Notes under the pieces: generated by a model
The model's input: the letters and a program-made list of their open reading frames with translations, nothing else
Database searches by the model: none
What the model was told of the DNA's origin: nothing
Part shown: positions 1 to 9,741 of the stretch, piece after piece
How positions within the stretch are numbered: position 1 is the first letter of the stretch
Layout: each line of letters begins with the position of its first letter
Assembly: GCA_945862005.1 (NCBI GenBank)
Contig: CAMAWQ010000007.1
Location: 1-36,091, forward strand
Source: Hylemonella gracilis
GTDB lineage: Bacteria > Pseudomonadota > Gammaproteobacteria > Burkholderiales > Burkholderiaceae_C
Length of the DNA: 36,091 nt
Reading direction: 5' to 3'
Made by a program: the position numbers and the translations under genes

Positions 1-681
1 GGGGTAGGTGTGGTGGTTGTTGTGCAGCTCTTCGCCGCCAATCAAAATACCCCACGGCACGATGTTGGTGCTGTGGTCGGCTGCTTCAAAGTTGCGATAG
101 CCCCAGTAGTGGCCAATACCGTTGATCACTCCCGCCGCGGTAACAGGAATCCAGGCCATTTGCACCGCCCAGACCACCGCACCGGCAGCGCCAAACAAGG
201 CCAAATCAATGATCAACATCAGGCCCACGCCTTGCCATTTATAGAGGGAATACAGGTTGCGCTCAATCCAGTCGTTGGGGGTGCCGTGGCCATAACGTGC
301 CATGGTGTCTTGGTTGTGAGTTTCAACGCTGTAAAGCTCGGCACCTTCCCAAAAGACTTTGCGAATGCCAAAAACTTGGGGGCTGTGGGGGTCTTCAGCG
401 CTTTCGCACTTGGCGTGGTGTTTGCGGTGAATAGACGCCCACTCTTTGGTGACCATGCCGGTGGTCAACCACAACCAAAACCGGAAAAAATGCGCCACCC
501 ATTTGTTCAGGTCTAAAGAACGATGGGCCTGATGGCGGTGCAAAAAGATGGTGACCGACGCAATGGTGATGTGAGTGAACACCAGCGCCACCAGCACCTG
601 CTGCCACCAAGAGACCTGCCAAAGACCATGGGCCAGCCAGTCAATGATGGCGTTGAACACTGCCGAATCAGATATCCACAT
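1..681 (-). CDS. Acyl-CoA desaturase (fatty acid delta-9-type), 3' end cut off by window
   Basis: Membrane di-iron desaturase that would introduce a double bond into a fatty acyl chain using O2 and an electron donor. My translation from ATG at 679-681 runs open for 227 codons to the window edge, so the C-terminus is missing. All three histidine boxes are visible: HRHQAH near residue 52, HRKHH near residue 86, and HNNHH close to the edge, each next to hydrophobic stretches as in the family. A purine-rich GGAAAG lies upstream of the start. It is separated from the RsmB-like gene by about 130 bases holding a hairpin, so it probably has its own promoter. Substrate (acyl-CoA versus lipid-bound acyl) cannot be told from sequence. 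Confidence 0.9.
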   Translation of the reverse strand, partial: MWISDSAVFNAIIDWLAHGLWQVSWWQQVLVALVFTHITIASVTIFLHRHQAHRSLDLNKWVAHFFRFWLWLTTGMVTKEWASIHRKHHAKCESAEDPHSPQVFGIRKVFWEGAELYSVETHNQDTMARYGHGTPNDWIERNLYSLYKWQGVGLMLIIDLALFGAAGAVVWAVQMAWIPVTAAGVINGIGHYWGYRNFEAADHSTNIVPWGILIGGEELHNNHHTYP

Positions 682-712
682 GTTTCAAAACTTTCCGTAA
701 ATCAATAAAACT

Positions 713-736
713 AAGGGTGGAATAAATCCACCCCTT
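713..736 (-). terminator. Possible weak terminator hairpin after the RsmB-like gene
   Basis: A 9-base arm (AAGGGTGGA) faces TCCACCCCTT across a 5-base loop, with one bulged C. Read on the minus strand it lies downstream of the methyltransferase stop and is followed by AGTTTTATT, a poor T-tract. It could end the HNH-purN-methyltransferase transcript, or be a leader structure in the desaturase mRNA. Confidence 0.35.
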
Positions 737-813
737 AAGACGTTAACTTATTCCATTCTACGTGCGAGCCCCTCAAACCCCTAATTTGGGCTTAATATCG
801 CTCAAAAACCGTT

Positions 814-2088
814 TTATTTTTTCTGCCAAACGGCAGCAAAAAAACCATCGGTATGGTGCACATGGGGCCATAAACGCAAATAAGTAGCCCCCTCCTCGCC
901 AAAACTGCACAGGCTAGAAGCCTCAGGCACCTTTAGGTCGGTCAACAAGGTTTGCACCGACAGGGCCTCAAAATCAGGGTGCATTTGGCTAAAGGCTTGG
1001 GCAATAACTTCGTTTTCTTGGCTCAGCAAGCTGCAAGTGGCGTACACCAAGCGCCCACCCGACTTGAGCAACTTGGCCGCACTGTCCAAAATCGCGGTTT
1101 GCTTAACTGACATTTCTTCTACAGCTTGTAGGCTTTGGCGCCACTTCAAGTCGGGGTTACGGCGCAGTGTGCCCAAACCGCTGCAGGGCGCATCTACCAG
1201 CACACGATCTAACTTACCAGCCAGCCGCTTGATGCGGTCGTCACGCTCGTGGGCAATAGCCGCGGGATGTACGTTAGACAAGCCACTTCTCGCCAGCCTT
1301 GGTTTTAAGGCATCCAGCCGATGACCCGCCGTGTCAAAGGCATACAGCCTGCCGGTATTGCGCATGCAACCGCCAATGGCCAAGGTTTTGCCACCAGCAC
1401 CTGCGCAAAAGTCCGCCACCATTTCACCGCGCTTGGCGTCGAGCAGCAGAGCCAACAACTGGGAGCCTTCGTCTTGCACTTCAAAGGCCCCCCGGTTAAA
1501 GGCCTCCAGCTTGTTCAAAGCAGGCTTGCCTTGCAGGCGCAGCCCCCAAGGTGAATAGGGCGTAGGTTCAGCCCGCAAGCCCGCGGCCACCAGCTCTTTT
1601 AAAACAGACTCACGTTTTTCGTTAAGGATGTTGACGCGCACATCCAAACCTGCCGTTTGATTCAAGCTGTCGGCCAAAGCCCAAAACGCTGAATCAGGCA
1701 GCTGCGGCTTGAGGCACGCCACCAGCCAATCGGGCAAGTTGTGGCGGTGGCGGTCCATCAAGTCTTGGGGGTTGACCTGATCGCACTGCTCCAGCCAGCG
1801 CAACTCTTGCGGGTTTAAGGCGCCCTTAAGGAAATCACGTGGGGCTTGAAACCCCAATATGGCCAAGCGGCGCTCTTTGGGGCCACTGCCTGATGGGGCC
1901 AAATGGTCAAACAACAGCTTTTTACGCAGCACCTCGTACACCGTTTCGGCCAAGGTGGCGCGCTCACGAGGGCCTAGGGCGCGGTGGTCGCGAAAAAAGC
2001 GAGACACCACCGCATCGGCAGGGTGTTCAAATTTCAGTGTTAAGCGGACAAGTTCAGCGCTGAGGTCCAGTAGGGCTTTAGGGTGCAT
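814..2088 (-). CDS. RsmB/NOP-family rRNA (cytosine-5) methyltransferase
   Basis: SAM-dependent RNA m5C methyltransferase, 424 aa, close to the usual RsmB length (about 430). The N-terminal third resembles the NusB-like RNA-binding part of RsmB. The C-terminal half is the Rossmann methyltransferase, with an AdoMet-loop motif DFCAGAGGKT and the two family cysteines: C302 in VDAPCSG (general motif IV) and C352 in YATCS (motif VI). Their 50-residue spacing equals that of the E. coli RsmB catalytic pair. It starts 6 bases after the purN stop, so the two are probably co-transcribed. Burkholderiales often carry more than one RsmB-like protein, so whether this one makes m5C967 of 16S rRNA is not certain. 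Confidence 0.88.
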   Translation of the reverse strand: MHPKALLDLSAELVRLTLKFEHPADAVVSRFFRDHRALGPRERATLAETVYEVLRKKLLFDHLAPSGSGPKERRLAILGFQAPRDFLKGALNPQELRWLEQCDQVNPQDLMDRHRHNLPDWLVACLKPQLPDSAFWALADSLNQTAGLDVRVNILNEKRESVLKELVAAGLRAEPTPYSPWGLRLQGKPALNKLEAFNRGAFEVQDEGSQLLALLLDAKRGEMVADFCAGAGGKTLAIGGCMRNTGRLYAFDTAGHRLDALKPRLARSGLSNVHPAAIAHERDDRIKRLAGKLDRVLVDAPCSGLGTLRRNPDLKWRQSLQAVEEMSVKQTAILDSAAKLLKSGGRLVYATCSLLSQENEVIAQAFSQMHPDFEALSVQTLLTDLKVPEASSLCSFGEEGATYLRLWPHVHHTDGFFAAVWQKK

Positions 2089-2094
2089 GAACTC

Positions 2095-2679
2095 TTATAC
2101 AGCACCACGCAAAAGCTTGGCGATGGCGCGCGGGTAAATCAGGTGCTCTTGCGTCAGCACCCTTGCCGCCAGGGTGTCGGCATTGTCATCAGGCAGCACG
2201 GGCACCACAGCCTGATCAAGTATGGGGCCGTGGTCCAGCTCTGCCGTGACCCTGTGCACGGTGGCGCCGGCAAACTTGCAGCCTGCATCCAGCGCGCGCT
2301 GGTGGGTGTGCAAACCGGTAAACGCTGGCAATAGGGAGGGGTGAATATTGACCAAGCGGCCTTCATAGTGCGACACAAAGCCCGGCGTCAAAATGCGCAT
2401 GAAGCCCGCCAACACCACCAATGCCGGGATGTGGGTATCGATGGAGTCCATCAGGGCTTGGTCAAATGCATCACGGCTGGGGTAAGACTGGTGGTTGATC
2501 ATCTCAGTAGCTACACCCTTAGCCATGGCTAACTCCAGTCCTTTGGCATCAGGCCGGTTGCTGATGACCGCGGCCACTTGGGCTCCTAAAGTATCAGCCC
2601 AGCGCTGGGTTTGTGCGGCTTTCAAAATGGCTGCCATATTGGAGCCGCCGCCAGAGATCAGAATGACAAGGTTCTTCAT
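2095..2679 (-). CDS. purN: Phosphoribosylglycinamide formyltransferase PurN
   Basis: Transfers formyl from 10-formyl-tetrahydrofolate to GAR, the third step of de novo purine synthesis; cytoplasmic. The chosen start (ATG 2677-2679) gives 194 aa beginning MKNLVILISGGGSN, exactly where family members begin. The open frame extends further upstream (ATG at 2688 and beyond), but those residues do not look like PurN. Seen: phosphate-binding GGGSN at residues 10-14, the active-site stretch NIHPSLLPAF with its Asn and His, and DHGPI with the catalytic Asp. No strong Shine-Dalgarno is visible. It sits between the HNH gene (78-base gap) and the methyltransferase (6-base gap) on the same strand. Confidence 0.95.
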   Translation of the reverse strand: MKNLVILISGGGSNMAAILKAAQTQRWADTLGAQVAAVISNRPDAKGLELAMAKGVATEMINHQSYPSRDAFDQALMDSIDTHIPALVVLAGFMRILTPGFVSHYEGRLVNIHPSLLPAFTGLHTHQRALDAGCKFAGATVHRVTAELDHGPILDQAVVPVLPDDNADTLAARVLTQEHLIYPRAIAKLLRGAV

Positions 2680-2757
2680 GCAAACCATTATCGGCGCGGA
2701 TAGAACTTGAGCACGCTCTCTTAGCATGCACCTCAAATAGAGAAGTAAGTGGAGCGG

Positions 2758-3315
2758 CTAGCTCAGCAGCCGTGAGTACTTCGGCACATGGGCCATCAGA
2801 AACTCCATCTGATCGGCCAAGATGCGGCGGTTGCGCAAAATAAAGTCTTCCCAGAGGCTGGGTACGTAGGGTGTGTAGAGCAAAGGCATGCCCGCTTGCT
2901 CGGGGGTGCGGCTGCTCTTACGGTGGTTGCACGCGCGGCAGGCTGTCACCACATTCATCCAAGTGTCCACGCCTTTTTGAGCAAAGGGCACGATGTGTTC
3001 GCGGGTCAGCTCTGTCTCGTGATAGGGGTCGCCACAGTAGGCGCACACATTGCGATCGCGAACAAACAACTTGGTGTTGGTGAGGCTGGGGCGAAGGTCA
3101 AAGGGGTTGATGTTGGGCACGCCCTTGGTGCCACTGATGCTGTTAACTCGGATGATGGACTGCTGTCCGGTGATGGCGTTGTGTCCGCCATGAAACACAG
3201 CGACTTCGCCGCCGGACTCCCAACGAACCTCGTCCGCAGCGTAATGCAGCACCGCTTCCTCTAAGGTGATCCACGATTGCGGTAAACCTTGAGCCGACAG
3301 CTTCAATACTTTCAA
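2758..3315 (-). CDS. Stand-alone HNH endonuclease-domain protein
   Basis: 185 aa with a complete HNH/zinc module in the middle: CxxC at C91/C94, REHIVP with H107, N121 in NVVTACRACNHRK, then CxxC at C126/C129 and H131. The two CxxC pairs should hold a structural zinc, and H107-N121-H131 form the beta-beta-alpha metal nuclease site. The flanking parts (residues 1-80 and 140-185) are conserved-looking but have no recognised domain. The start is TTG (3313-3315), 6 bases after a perfect AGGAGG; there is no upstream in-frame alternative before a stop. No restriction, phage or CRISPR genes are adjacent, so a house-keeping or repair role is as likely as defence. Substrate unknown. Confidence 0.85.
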   Translation of the reverse strand: MKVLKLSAQGLPQSWITLEEAVLHYAADEVRWESGGEVAVFHGGHNAITGQQSIIRVNSISGTKGVPNINPFDLRPSLTNTKLFVRDRNVCAYCGDPYHETELTREHIVPFAQKGVDTWMNVVTACRACNHRKSSRTPEQAGMPLLYTPYVPSLWEDFILRNRRILADQMEFLMAHVPKYSRLLS

Positions 3316-3494
3316 AACGATCCTCCTGACAAGTCAGTCAACCATCCACTAAAACGAAAGTGTGTACTAGCGGACGGCTGGGTCGTCGCCGCCTCGCCAT
3401 TGCGTCACAATATACAGCCTTTCAGTGACATAGCCCCCGCAGGGCACATGCGCACTGTGTTTGATGCCTGACGAACTGCCACCTTTTTGCCTGC

Positions 3495-4484
3495 ATGAAC
3501 CACCACCCCATGAGAGTCTTCAGAGGGTTTCATCACCCTGGCATTGCCCCAGCCTGTGCCTTAACCATTGGTAATTTTGATGGAGTGCACCGGGGCCACC
3601 AAGCCATGATCGCATTGATGCGCAGCGAGGCCGAGCAGCGCGGCGTGGCCAGTTGCGTGCTCACGTTTGAGCCGCATCCGCGTGACTTTTTTGCCCTGCG
3701 GGCTCAGCGACCTGAACTCGCGCCCAGCCGCGTGGCCACTTTGCGCGACAAACTGGCCGACCTGAAACGATGCGGTGTTGAGCAAACCGTGATCTTGCCT
3801 TTTGATGCTCATATGTCCTCGCTCAGCCCACAAGCTTTTATTGAAGACGTGTTGATTCAAGGCCTCAAAGCTCAGTATGTGCTGGTGGGCGACGACTTTA
3901 AATTCGGCGCCCAACGTGCCGGTGACTATGCGTTTTTAGATGCCGCCGCCAGCGCCCTGCCCACCCACCAGCAGTTTGATGTGGCGCGCATGAACAGCTA
4001 CGAGGTGCATGGGCTGCGCGTGTCCAGCTCCGCCGTGCGCCAAGCCCTGGCAGAAGGCCGCATGATGGACGCCGCTCGCTTGCTGGGTCATCCCTACCAC
4101 GTCACTGGCCATGTGGTGCATGGCCGAAAACTCGGCCGCGAACTGGGCTTCAAAACCTTAAACCTGCGCATTGCCCACAACCAACCCGCCACCACAGGTA
4201 TTTTTGTAGTGCGGGTCATGGGGCTCGGTGCAGAGCCCTTGGCAGGTGTGGCCAATTTAGGCCGCCGCCCCAGCTTGGATGTACATGATGTGAATGGCGG
4301 CCGCGTGCTGCTGGAAACGCATTGCCTAGACTGGCCAGAAGATTTAGGCCCCGATGGGGCCTACGGTAAGATCATTCGCGTGGAATTGCTGCACAAGCTG
4401 CACGACGAAATCAAGTACGACAGCTTAGACGCCCTAAAGCAAGGCATTGCCCGTGACTGCGAAGCCGCAAGGGCGTTTTTCTAG
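3495..4484 (+). CDS. ribF: Bifunctional riboflavin kinase / FAD synthetase RibF
   Basis: Converts riboflavin to FMN and then to FAD. The N-terminal FAD synthetase half shows [10 protein letters not shown] (nucleotidyltransferase HxGH at H32-H35), FEPHPRDFF and VGDDFKFG. The C-terminal riboflavin kinase half shows [29 protein letters not shown] and the acidic LHDEIKYDS region. Length of about 329 aa is normal. The start may instead be ATG 3510 (MRVFRGF, nearer the usual N-terminus); neither has a clear ribosome binding site. The stop is 19 bases before ileS, giving the classical ribF-ileS-lspA order. The 179-base divergent spacer with the HNH gene holds no promoter I can call confidently. Confidence 0.95.
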   Translation: MNHHPMRVFRGFHHPGIAPACALTIGNFDGVHRGHQAMIALMRSEAEQRGVASCVLTFEPHPRDFFALRAQRPELAPSRVATLRDKLADLKRCGVEQTVILPFDAHMSSLSPQAFIEDVLIQGLKAQYVLVGDDFKFGAQRAGDYAFLDAAASALPTHQQFDVARMNSYEVHGLRVSSSAVRQALAEGRMMDAARLLGHPYHVTGHVVHGRKLGRELGFKTLNLRIAHNQPATTGIFVVRVMGLGAEPLAGVANLGRRPSLDVHDVNGGRVLLETHCLDWPEDLGPDGAYGKIIRVELLHKLHDEIKYDSLDALKQGIARDCEAARAFF

Positions 4485-4503
4485 CCCCCTCTCCGTTTGC
4501 CCT

Positions 4504-7383
4504 ATGACCTCCGAAGCCCCCGACTACCGCGCCACCCTCAATTTACCGGACACCCCGTTTCCCATGCGCGGCGACCTGCCCAAACGCGAGCCCGCATGGG
4601 TCAAGACTTGGGAAGAGCAAGGCACTTATAAAAAGCTGCGCGACGCTCGCCGCGGTGCGCCCAAGTTTGTGCTGCACGACGGCCCGCCCTACGCCAATGG
4701 CCAAATTCATATTGGCCACGCTGTGAACAAAATTCTTAAGGACATGATTGTCAAATCGCGCCAGTTACAGGGCATGGACGCGCAATTTGTGCCCGGCTGG
4801 GACTGCCACGGCTTGCCCATTGAAAACGCCATTGAAAAACTCCATGGCCGCAACCTGCCCAGAGACGAGGTACAAGCCAAAAGCCGCGCGTTTGCCACCG
4901 AGCAAATTGCTGGCCAAATGGCCGACTTCAAACGTCTGGGCGTGTTGGGTGCGTGGGACGAGCCCTACCGCACCATGGACTTTGCCAACGAGGCCAACGA
5001 AATTCGTGCGCTTAAACGCATCATGGAGCGTGGTTTTGTGTACCGTGGGCTCAAGCCCGTTTACTGGTGTTTTGACTGCGCCAGTTCTTTGGCCGAATTT
5101 GAAATTGAGTACGCCGACAAAAAAAGTACCACGCTGGATGTGGCGTTTGAATGCGCTGAGCCCGACAAATTGGCGGCTGCCTTTGGTCTGCCCGCACTAG
5201 ACGGTCCTGCTTACGCCGTGATTTGGACCACAACCGCTTGGACCATTCCCGCAAACCAAGCCCTCAACCTCAACCCCGAGATTGAATACGCGCTGGTTCA
5301 AACCGAGCGGGGGTTGTTGCTGATGGCAGCGGTGTTGGTGGAGTCTTGCATGGCGCGCTACCAGTTGAGCGGCGACCAGAATGGCCGAGTGTCAGCTACC
5401 ACACTGGGCAAAAACTTGGCCCTTATCAACTTCAAGCACCCGCTTTACGATGTGGCAGACGCCAGTGGGCACTATGGATACCGCCGCTTCAGCCCCGTGT
5501 ACTTAGCCGATTACGCCACGGCGCAAGACGGCACCGGCTTGGTGCATTCGTCGCCCGCTTATGGGGTGGACGACTTCAACAGCTGCAAAGCCCACGGCCT
5601 CAACTACCAAGACATTCTCAACCCCGTAGGTTCCAACGGTGCTTACGCAGCAGACTTTCCGCTGTTTGGCGGGCAACACATCTGGAAAGCTGTACCGGCT
5701 GTGATTGAAGCCTTGCGCCAAGCGGGGCGCCTGTTGGCCACACAAGATATTCAGCACAGCTACCCGCACTGCTGGCGGCACAAATCACCCGTGATTTACC
5801 GCGCAGCTGCCCAATGGTTCATCCGCATGGATGAAGCTGACCAAGCGGGCACTGAAGGCGTGTTTACCCAAGACAAAGCGCCCCAAACCCTGCGCCAATT
5901 GGCCCTAGCGGCGATTGAAGAAACCCGGTTTTACCCAGAGAACGGCAAAGCCCGCCTGCGCGACATGATTGCCAACCGGCCGGACTGGTGCATCAGCCGA
6001 CAGCGCAGCTGGGGCGTGCCCTTGCCCTTTTTTATTCACAAAGATTCTGGCGAACTCCATCCCCGCACCATGGAGCTCATAGACCAAGCGGCCAACATGG
6101 TGGAGCATGGCGGCATTGAGGCCTGGAGCAAAGTGACCGCCGAGCACATGCTGGGTGCGCAAGACGCCCAACATTACAACAAGGTCAACGACATTTTGGA
6201 TGTGTGGTTCGATTCCGGCACCACCCATTACCACGTGCTGCAACAAAGCCACGCCGATGCCTCTGCTTGGCCTGCCGACTTGTATTTAGAAGGACATGAC
6301 CAGCACCGCGGTTGGTTTCACAGCTCTTTGCTCACTGCCTGCGCCATGTACGACCACGCCCCCTACAAAGGGCTGCTCACTCACGGCTTCACCGTGGACG
6401 GCAAAGGCCGAAAAATGAGTAAGAGCGTGGGCAATGTGGTGGCTCCGCAAGAAATCAGTAACAAATTGGGCGCTGAAATCATTCGCCTGTGGTGCGCCTC
6501 TACCGATTACTCGGGTGACCTGGGTGTGGACGACAAAATTTTGGCGCGCGTGGTGGATGCCTACCGCCGCATTCGCAACACCTTGCGCTTTTTATTGGCC
6601 AATGTGAGCGACTTCAACCCCGCCACCGACGCTGTACCTTTAGACCAACTGCTCGAGGTAGACCGCTACGCTATCAGCCGCGCCGCCGAAATTCAAGCCG
6701 ACATCTTGCGTCACTATGAGGTTTATGAATTTCACCCTGTGGTCTCCAAGCTGCAGGTGTACTGCTCTGAAGACTTGGGCGCTTTTTATTTAGATCTCCT
6801 CAAAGACAGGCTCTACACCACCGCACCCAAGTCATTTGCAAGGCGCAGCGCCCAAACGGCCTTGTGGCACATCACCCACGCCAAGCTGCGTTGGATGGCT
6901 CCGTTTTTAAGCTTTACCGCCGAAGAGGCATGGGAAGTTTTTGGCACATCCGACTCCATTTTTTTAGAAACCTACGCCCAGTTGCCTGAGCCCGATACCC
7001 AGTTGCTCACCAAGTGGTCCCGCATTCGCAACATTCGAGACGCAGTCAACAAAGACATTGAAACCCTACGCGCTGCCGGTCAGGTAGGCGCGTCTTTGCA
7101 AGCCCAAGTGCAACTTACGGTTAACGCGGCTGACTATGCCTTGCTCAGCAGTTTGGGCGCTGACTTGAAATATGTATTCATCACTTCTGGGGCCACTCTG
7201 AGCCTTGGGGAAGCGCTGAGCGTTCACACTGAGGTTTCACAAGACCCCAAGTGCGATCGCTGCTGGCATTACGCGTCAGATGTGGGCCAACAAGCGGACC
7301 ACCCCAGTTTGTGTGGCCGCTGCTTCAGCAGTTTGTTTGACAAGCCCACCACTTCAAGCGCTCCAGAGCGGCGGTTTGCCTGA
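4504..7383 (+). CDS. ileS: Isoleucyl-tRNA synthetase
   Basis: Class I aminoacyl-tRNA synthetase charging tRNA-Ile, with an editing domain against valine. ATG 4504 gives 959 aa (E. coli 938). HIGH is at residues 69-72 ([11 protein letters not shown]), KMSKS at 637-641, and a C-terminal zinc-binding knuckle uses C917, C920, C937 and C940. The complete zinc site marks the bacterial (IleS1-type), normally mupirocin-sensitive class rather than the eukaryote-like resistant class. The frame is open further upstream into ribF, but the sequence typical of IleS starts at [15 protein letters not shown]. lspA begins one base after the stop. Confidence 0.97.
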   Translation: MTSEAPDYRATLNLPDTPFPMRGDLPKREPAWVKTWEEQGTYKKLRDARRGAPKFVLHDGPPYANGQIHIGHAVNKILKDMIVKSRQLQGMDAQFVPGWDCHGLPIENAIEKLHGRNLPRDEVQAKSRAFATEQIAGQMADFKRLGVLGAWDEPYRTMDFANEANEIRALKRIMERGFVYRGLKPVYWCFDCASSLAEFEIEYADKKSTTLDVAFECAEPDKLAAAFGLPALDGPAYAVIWTTTAWTIPANQALNLNPEIEYALVQTERGLLLMAAVLVESCMARYQLSGDQNGRVSATTLGKNLALINFKHPLYDVADASGHYGYRRFSPVYLADYATAQDGTGLVHSSPAYGVDDFNSCKAHGLNYQDILNPVGSNGAYAADFPLFGGQHIWKAVPAVIEALRQAGRLLATQDIQHSYPHCWRHKSPVIYRAAAQWFIRMDEADQAGTEGVFTQDKAPQTLRQLALAAIEETRFYPENGKARLRDMIANRPDWCISRQRSWGVPLPFFIHKDSGELHPRTMELIDQAANMVEHGGIEAWSKVTAEHMLGAQDAQHYNKVNDILDVWFDSGTTHYHVLQQSHADASAWPADLYLEGHDQHRGWFHSSLLTACAMYDHAPYKGLLTHGFTVDGKGRKMSKSVGNVVAPQEISNKLGAEIIRLWCASTDYSGDLGVDDKILARVVDAYRRIRNTLRFLLANVSDFNPATDAVPLDQLLEVDRYAISRAAEIQADILRHYEVYEFHPVVSKLQVYCSEDLGAFYLDLLKDRLYTTAPKSFARRSAQTALWHITHAKLRWMAPFLSFTAEEAWEVFGTSDSIFLETYAQLPEPDTQLLTKWSRIRNIRDAVNKDIETLRAAGQVGASLQAQVQLTVNAADYALLSSLGADLKYVFITSGATLSLGEALSVHTEVSQDPKCDRCWHYASDVGQQADHPSLCGRCFSSLFDKPTTSSAPERRFA

Positions 7384-7384
7384 T

Positions 7385-7885
7385 ATGGCTAAAAACTTTT
7401 CTCGAGCTCCCTTTCAACCCAGTCTTGGATTGTGGCTGGGCTTAGCTGTTGTGGTGTTGTTGGCTGATCAGTTCACCAAGATTTTGATCTTGGGGCATTA
7501 CCAGTTGGGCGACAGCACGATGGTGACATCGTTTTTTAACGTGGTGCGGGTTCACAATGCCGGTGCGGCCTTTTCGTTTTTGTCAGACGCTTCGGGCTGG
7601 CAGCGCTGGTTGTTTATCGGTATTGGTGCAGTGGCCATGGTGTTGATCGTGTGGATGCTGCGATCTAACCCAACTCAGCGTTTGTTCTCGGCCGCACTGA
7701 CCCTGATTTTGGGCGGCGCGATGGGCAACGTTTTAGACCGACTTCTCTACGGCTACGTGGTGGACTTTATTGACGTGCACTGGGCGGGCTGGCACTTTCC
7801 AGCATTCAATGTGGCCGACAGCGCCATTTCGTTGGGCGCTGCGGCACTGATTCTGGACGAACTCCTGCGAGTTCGACGTTCTTAA
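7385..7885 (+). CDS. lspA: Prolipoprotein signal peptidase (signal peptidase II)
   Basis: Inner-membrane aspartyl protease that cleaves lipoprotein precursors before the lipidated Cys. 166 aa with about four membrane helices. The catalytic aspartates are D118 in [14 protein letters not shown] and D145 in FNVADS, 27 residues apart as in E. coli (D114/D141). [10 protein letters not shown] is the family's conserved periplasmic motif. The ATG at 7385 overlaps the region of the ileS stop (TGATATG), so translation is probably coupled. Its stop codon interlocks with that of qorA on the other strand. Likely clients in this window are the lipoproteins at 10622 and 28139. Confidence 0.96.
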   Translation: MAKNFSRAPFQPSLGLWLGLAVVVLLADQFTKILILGHYQLGDSTMVTSFFNVVRVHNAGAAFSFLSDASGWQRWLFIGIGAVAMVLIVWMLRSNPTQRLFSAALTLILGGAMGNVLDRLLYGYVVDFIDVHWAGWHFPAFNVADSAISLGAAALILDELLRVRRS

Positions 7886-8874
7886 AGCGTCAAAATCGTG
7901 CAGCCCGTGGTGTTGCGGGCTTCTAAATCGATGTGCGCCTGTTGAATCTGTTCCAGCGGATAGGTTTGGTCGATATTGATTTTCACTTTGCCGCTCACCA
8001 CCACGTCAAACAAATCATTGGCCATAGCCTGAGTGCTTTCGCGCGTGGCAATATGAGTGAACAGGGTTTGGCGCGTCACGTAAAGTGAACCTTTACCGGC
8101 CAGTGAGCCTGGCGCAAAAGGTGGCACGGGGCCTGACGCATTGCCAAAACTGGCCATCAATCCAAAGGGGCGCAAGCAATCCAACGACTTGTCCCAAGTG
8201 TCTTTACCCACCGAGTCGTACACCACCTTGACGCCCTTGCCACCGGTGATCTCTTTAACTCGCGCCGCAAAATCTTCTTTGCTGTAGTTGATGGCAAAGG
8301 CCGCGCCATTGGCTTTGGCCAATTCGCACTTGGCGTCTGAACCTGCAGTACCAATCAATTGAAGGCCCAAGGATTTGGCCCACTGGCACACAATTTGGCC
8401 TACACCGCCTGCCGCCGCATGAAACAACACATGGTCACCTGGCTCTAAGCCCTCTACAGGGCGCACTTTTTTAAGCAAGTACTGGGCGGTTAAACCCTTT
8501 AGCATCATGGCCGCGCCGGTTTCAAACGAAATCGCGTCTGGCAATTTGCACACACATTTGGCAGGCATGACCCGCACTTCGCAATAGCTTCCAGGGGGCT
8601 GGCTAGCATAGGCCGCACGGTCGCCCACCTTCAAGTGGGTCACGCCCTCGCCCACGGCTTCCACTACGCCAGAGGCCTCCATGCCCAAATTCAAAGGCAT
8701 GGGCAGTTGGTACAAACCAGAACGCTGGTACACATCAATAAAGTTCAAACCCACCGCTTTGTGGCGGATGCGAATCTCCCCAGGGCCTGGATCCCCCACT
8801 GTCACCATGGCAATTTTGAGCTGCTCAGGCCCACCGTGTTGTGCAATTTGAACGGCGCGTGAAGTTAAGGTCAT
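7882..8874 (-). CDS. qorA: NADPH:quinone oxidoreductase (QorA-type, MDR family)
   Basis: Zinc-free medium-chain reductase reducing quinones or other alpha,beta-unsaturated carbonyls with NADPH. The chosen start (ATG 8872-8874, preceded by GGAG) gives 330 aa; a longer frame exists but lacks a good start signal. Landmarks: [12 protein letters not shown], the NADPH-binding loop [29 protein letters not shown] and [10 protein letters not shown], all very close in pattern to E. coli QorA (327 aa). The zinc ligands of alcohol dehydrogenases are absent, as expected. Monocistronic, convergent with lspA. Confidence 0.93.
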   Translation of the reverse strand: MTLTSRAVQIAQHGGPEQLKIAMVTVGDPGPGEIRIRHKAVGLNFIDVYQRSGLYQLPMPLNLGMEASGVVEAVGEGVTHLKVGDRAAYASQPPGSYCEVRVMPAKCVCKLPDAISFETGAAMMLKGLTAQYLLKKVRPVEGLEPGDHVLFHAAAGGVGQIVCQWAKSLGLQLIGTAGSDAKCELAKANGAAFAINYSKEDFAARVKEITGGKGVKVVYDSVGKDTWDKSLDCLRPFGLMASFGNASGPVPPFAPGSLAGKGSLYVTRQTLFTHIATRESTQAMANDLFDVVVSGKVKINIDQTYPLEQIQQAHIDLEARNTTGCTILTL

Positions 8875-8894
8875 GAGAGGTCTCCTAATATGTT

Positions 8895-8923
8895 TTGGGT
8901 TGATATGGCTCAAATTCTATAAG
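8895..8923 (+). promoter_or_regulatory. Candidate sigma-70 promoter for the CHAD gene
   Basis: TTGGGT (8895-8900), a 17-base spacer, then TATAAG (8918-8923). The -10 matches consensus at 5 of 6 positions. The predicted transcript start near 8930 leaves a leader of roughly 28 bases before the ATG at 8959. It lies in the divergent gap with qorA. Confidence 0.45.
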
Positions 8924-8958
8924 GGCGGCCAACTGCAAGATCTGGGGGCTTAAACGCC

Positions 8959-9741
8959 ATGCCCAAACCGCTCATCCTTGACCCTAAAGCCTCGTGCCGC
9001 CAGAACGCGCAACGCTTGCTGGGAGAAAACTTGCAACAATTTTTTGAATGTCTCCAAGCCATACCTAACTCTGATGACCCCGAACTGATCCACCAAGCGC
9101 GCATGGCTTGGCGGCGCTCCCGCGTTCTTTGGCGCTTGTTCCAGCCAGTAGACACTTTAGGCTCACCTTGGGGCGAGCTTAGTCCTCTGCTTAAGCCACT
9201 GGGGCTTGTGCGTGACCTTGACGTTGCCCGACTCGAAACCCGGCCCCAGCGCCTAAAAGCCGCCCCCTTATCCCCCGCTTACTTGTGGGCTCAGCAGGCT
9301 CTGCAACGGCTTTCAGACTCAGCTCGTCTTCAGTTGATTGACCAAATCGCCACACTCCAGCCGCCCAAGTTGCACCACCTGACCCATTGGCTGGCAGCAC
9401 TTCAAATCCAACCCCAACACCCGAAGTCTTGGGCTAGGGCCCGTGCAAGGAAATGGGTAGAGGCCTTGACGCGCAGCTACGAGGAAGCGCAAATACAAAC
9501 CTTTAGCGCCAAAAGGTGGCACTTGGTGCGCCTTAGAGCCAAGCGACTGCGCTACGGTATTGAGGCCCTTGGCCCTCTGCTGCCCCGCAAATGGGCCAAG
9601 CTATGGCACCACAGAGCACGCCAACTCCAAATCCGTTTGGGTCTTGAAAGAGACGCGCTGCGACTCACCGAATTGTTACAGTGCACGTCATGTCCACCCA
9701 AGCGTACGCACGACTCACCCCCGCCACCATCCTGCTCCTAA
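8959..9741 (+). CDS. CHAD-domain protein (polyphosphate-binding helical domain)
   Basis: CHAD (conserved histidine alpha-helical domain) proteins bind inorganic polyphosphate through conserved His/Arg/Lys faces. In this 260-aa protein, H45 opens the first motif HQARMAWRRSRVLWRLF and the second repeat carries LRAKRLRYGIEAL. The fold begins near the N-terminus, with no CYTH triphosphatase domain, and no ppk or ppx gene is nearby. The typical CHAD end is at RLGLERDALRLTELL; the last 20 or so residues (Cys/Pro/Ser-rich) are read out of frame across the start of the next gene and look like overlap-driven extension. It overlaps the DMT gene by about 50 bases. Confidence 0.82.
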   Translation: MPKPLILDPKASCRQNAQRLLGENLQQFFECLQAIPNSDDPELIHQARMAWRRSRVLWRLFQPVDTLGSPWGELSPLLKPLGLVRDLDVARLETRPQRLKAAPLSPAYLWAQQALQRLSDSARLQLIDQIATLQPPKLHHLTHWLAALQIQPQHPKSWARARARKWVEALTRSYEEAQIQTFSAKRWHLVRLRAKRLRYGIEALGPLLPRKWAKLWHHRARQLQIRLGLERDALRLTELLQCTSCPPKRTHDSPPPPSCS

